Below the pieces are notes generated by a model that was given only the letters and a program-made list of their open reading frames with translations, was not told the DNA's origin and did not search any database. A program made the position numbers and the translations under genes. 13,480 bases of DNA from Promethearchaeota archaeon. GTDB taxonomy: Archaea > Asgardarchaeota > Lokiarchaeia > Sigynarchaeales > SOKP01. Positions 13,281 through 13,480 of this stretch are shown here, piece after piece (the first letter of the stretch is position 1; each line of letters starts with the position of its first letter). The stretch covers positions 1 through 13,480 of the forward strand of contig JAUXAJ010000120.1 of assembly GCA_030620005.1 (NCBI GenBank), read 5' to 3'.

Positions 13281-13292
13281 TTTTATATATTA
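13281..13292 (+). promoter_or_regulatory. TATA box for a leaderless aminopeptidase transcript
   Basis: TTTTATATATTA is centred about 24 bases before ATG 13310. At usual archaeal spacing transcription begins at or within a few bases of the ATG, and there is no Shine-Dalgarno, so the mRNA is probably leaderless. Confidence 0.5.
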
Positions 13293-13309
13293 TTAAATTA
13301 TATTAAATT

Positions 13310-13480
13310 ATGAATTTTGATCTTCCAACAAAAGAAGCAAAATTAATCGTAAATTACAGTGTTAATGTTCAAAAAAACGAAAAAGTTCTCATTTGGGGAT
13401 CAGTAGATTACATACCCTTGGTAAATGAATTATATAGGGAAGTATTAAGAGCTGGTGGTCATCCTTATACTAGATTAGAC
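13310..13480 (+). CDS. Family M29 aminopeptidase, N-terminal 57 residues (runs off the right edge)
   Basis: The frame opens at ATG 13310 and is still open at the window end. Residues KEAKLIVNYSVNVQKNEKVLIWGS, then PLVNELYREVLRAGGHPYTRLD, follow the N-terminal domain pattern of M29 metallo-aminopeptidases (thermophilic aminopeptidase T/AmpS type): a helix ending in Y-S, a K-x-x-E-K-V-L-I strand, and a helix ending A-G-x-H-P. The metal-binding residues lie further along, outside the window. These cytoplasmic enzymes release N-terminal amino acids from peptides, in keeping with the amino-acid catabolism to the left. It diverges from a tandem pair of winged-helix regulators across a region with a perfect inverted repeat. 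Confidence is limited only by the short segment visible. Confidence 0.75.
   Translation, partial: MNFDLPTKEAKLIVNYSVNVQKNEKVLIWGSVDYIPLVNELYREVLRAGGHPYTRLD

Overview
The window is A+T-rich DNA from a prokaryote that is almost certainly an archaeon. The evidence is the TATA-like boxes, oligo-T terminators, Lrp/AsnC regulators with poor or absent Shine-Dalgarno sequences, a family M29 aminopeptidase and an archaeal-style SCP-x-like thiolase. The gene mix (peptide, amino-acid and acyl-CoA catabolism) would suit an anaerobic protein-degrading lineage such as an Asgard archaeon, but no marker gene fixes the taxonomy. No rRNA, tRNA, CRISPR array or transposase was seen.

Layout. Positions 1-732 hold the 3' half of an APC-family amino-acid permease. 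Positions 733-2161 are a messy accessory stretch: two converging oligo-T terminators, a 45-bp direct repeat present twice, a small four-helix membrane protein on the minus strand with a perfect palindrome in its promoter, a frameshifted orphan ORF, and an Lrp/AsnC gene that has lost its start codon. From 2282 to 11046 everything lies on the minus strand. In transcription order it holds a multi-cluster iron-sulfur/FAD oxidoreductase alpha subunit, a DAO-family FAD beta subunit broken by two in-frame stops, remnants of a small ORF, a thiolase whose nucleophilic cysteine is serine, an amidohydrolase, an N-acyl-D-amino-acid deacylase overlapping it by one base, and an enoyl-CoA hydratase. An intact Lrp/AsnC paralogue (11469-11942, plus strand) diverges from the alpha subunit. 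It is followed by two winged-helix regulator paralogues (minus strand, 12004-13107) and the start of an M29 aminopeptidase (plus strand, from 13310).

How the genes could work together. Permease, deacylase, amidohydrolase, amino-acid dehydrogenase (alpha plus beta), thiolase and enoyl-CoA hydratase, framed by Lrp-type regulators and a peptidase, read as a locus for scavenging N-acylated (probably D-) amino acids or peptides. It would oxidise the freed amino acid through an iron-sulfur electron hub and feed carbon into acyl-CoA metabolism. This is inference from neighbourhood and family.

The most striking property is decay or divergence. The beta subunit has two stops, each one C-to-T change away from a Gln codon. 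One Lrp copy lacks a start. Two short ORFs are frameshifted. The thiolase has lost its Cys nucleophile, and the amidohydrolase seems to have replaced a metal-binding His. Either the locus is being dismantled and repurposed, or some of these are assembly errors; reads or a relative's genome would decide.
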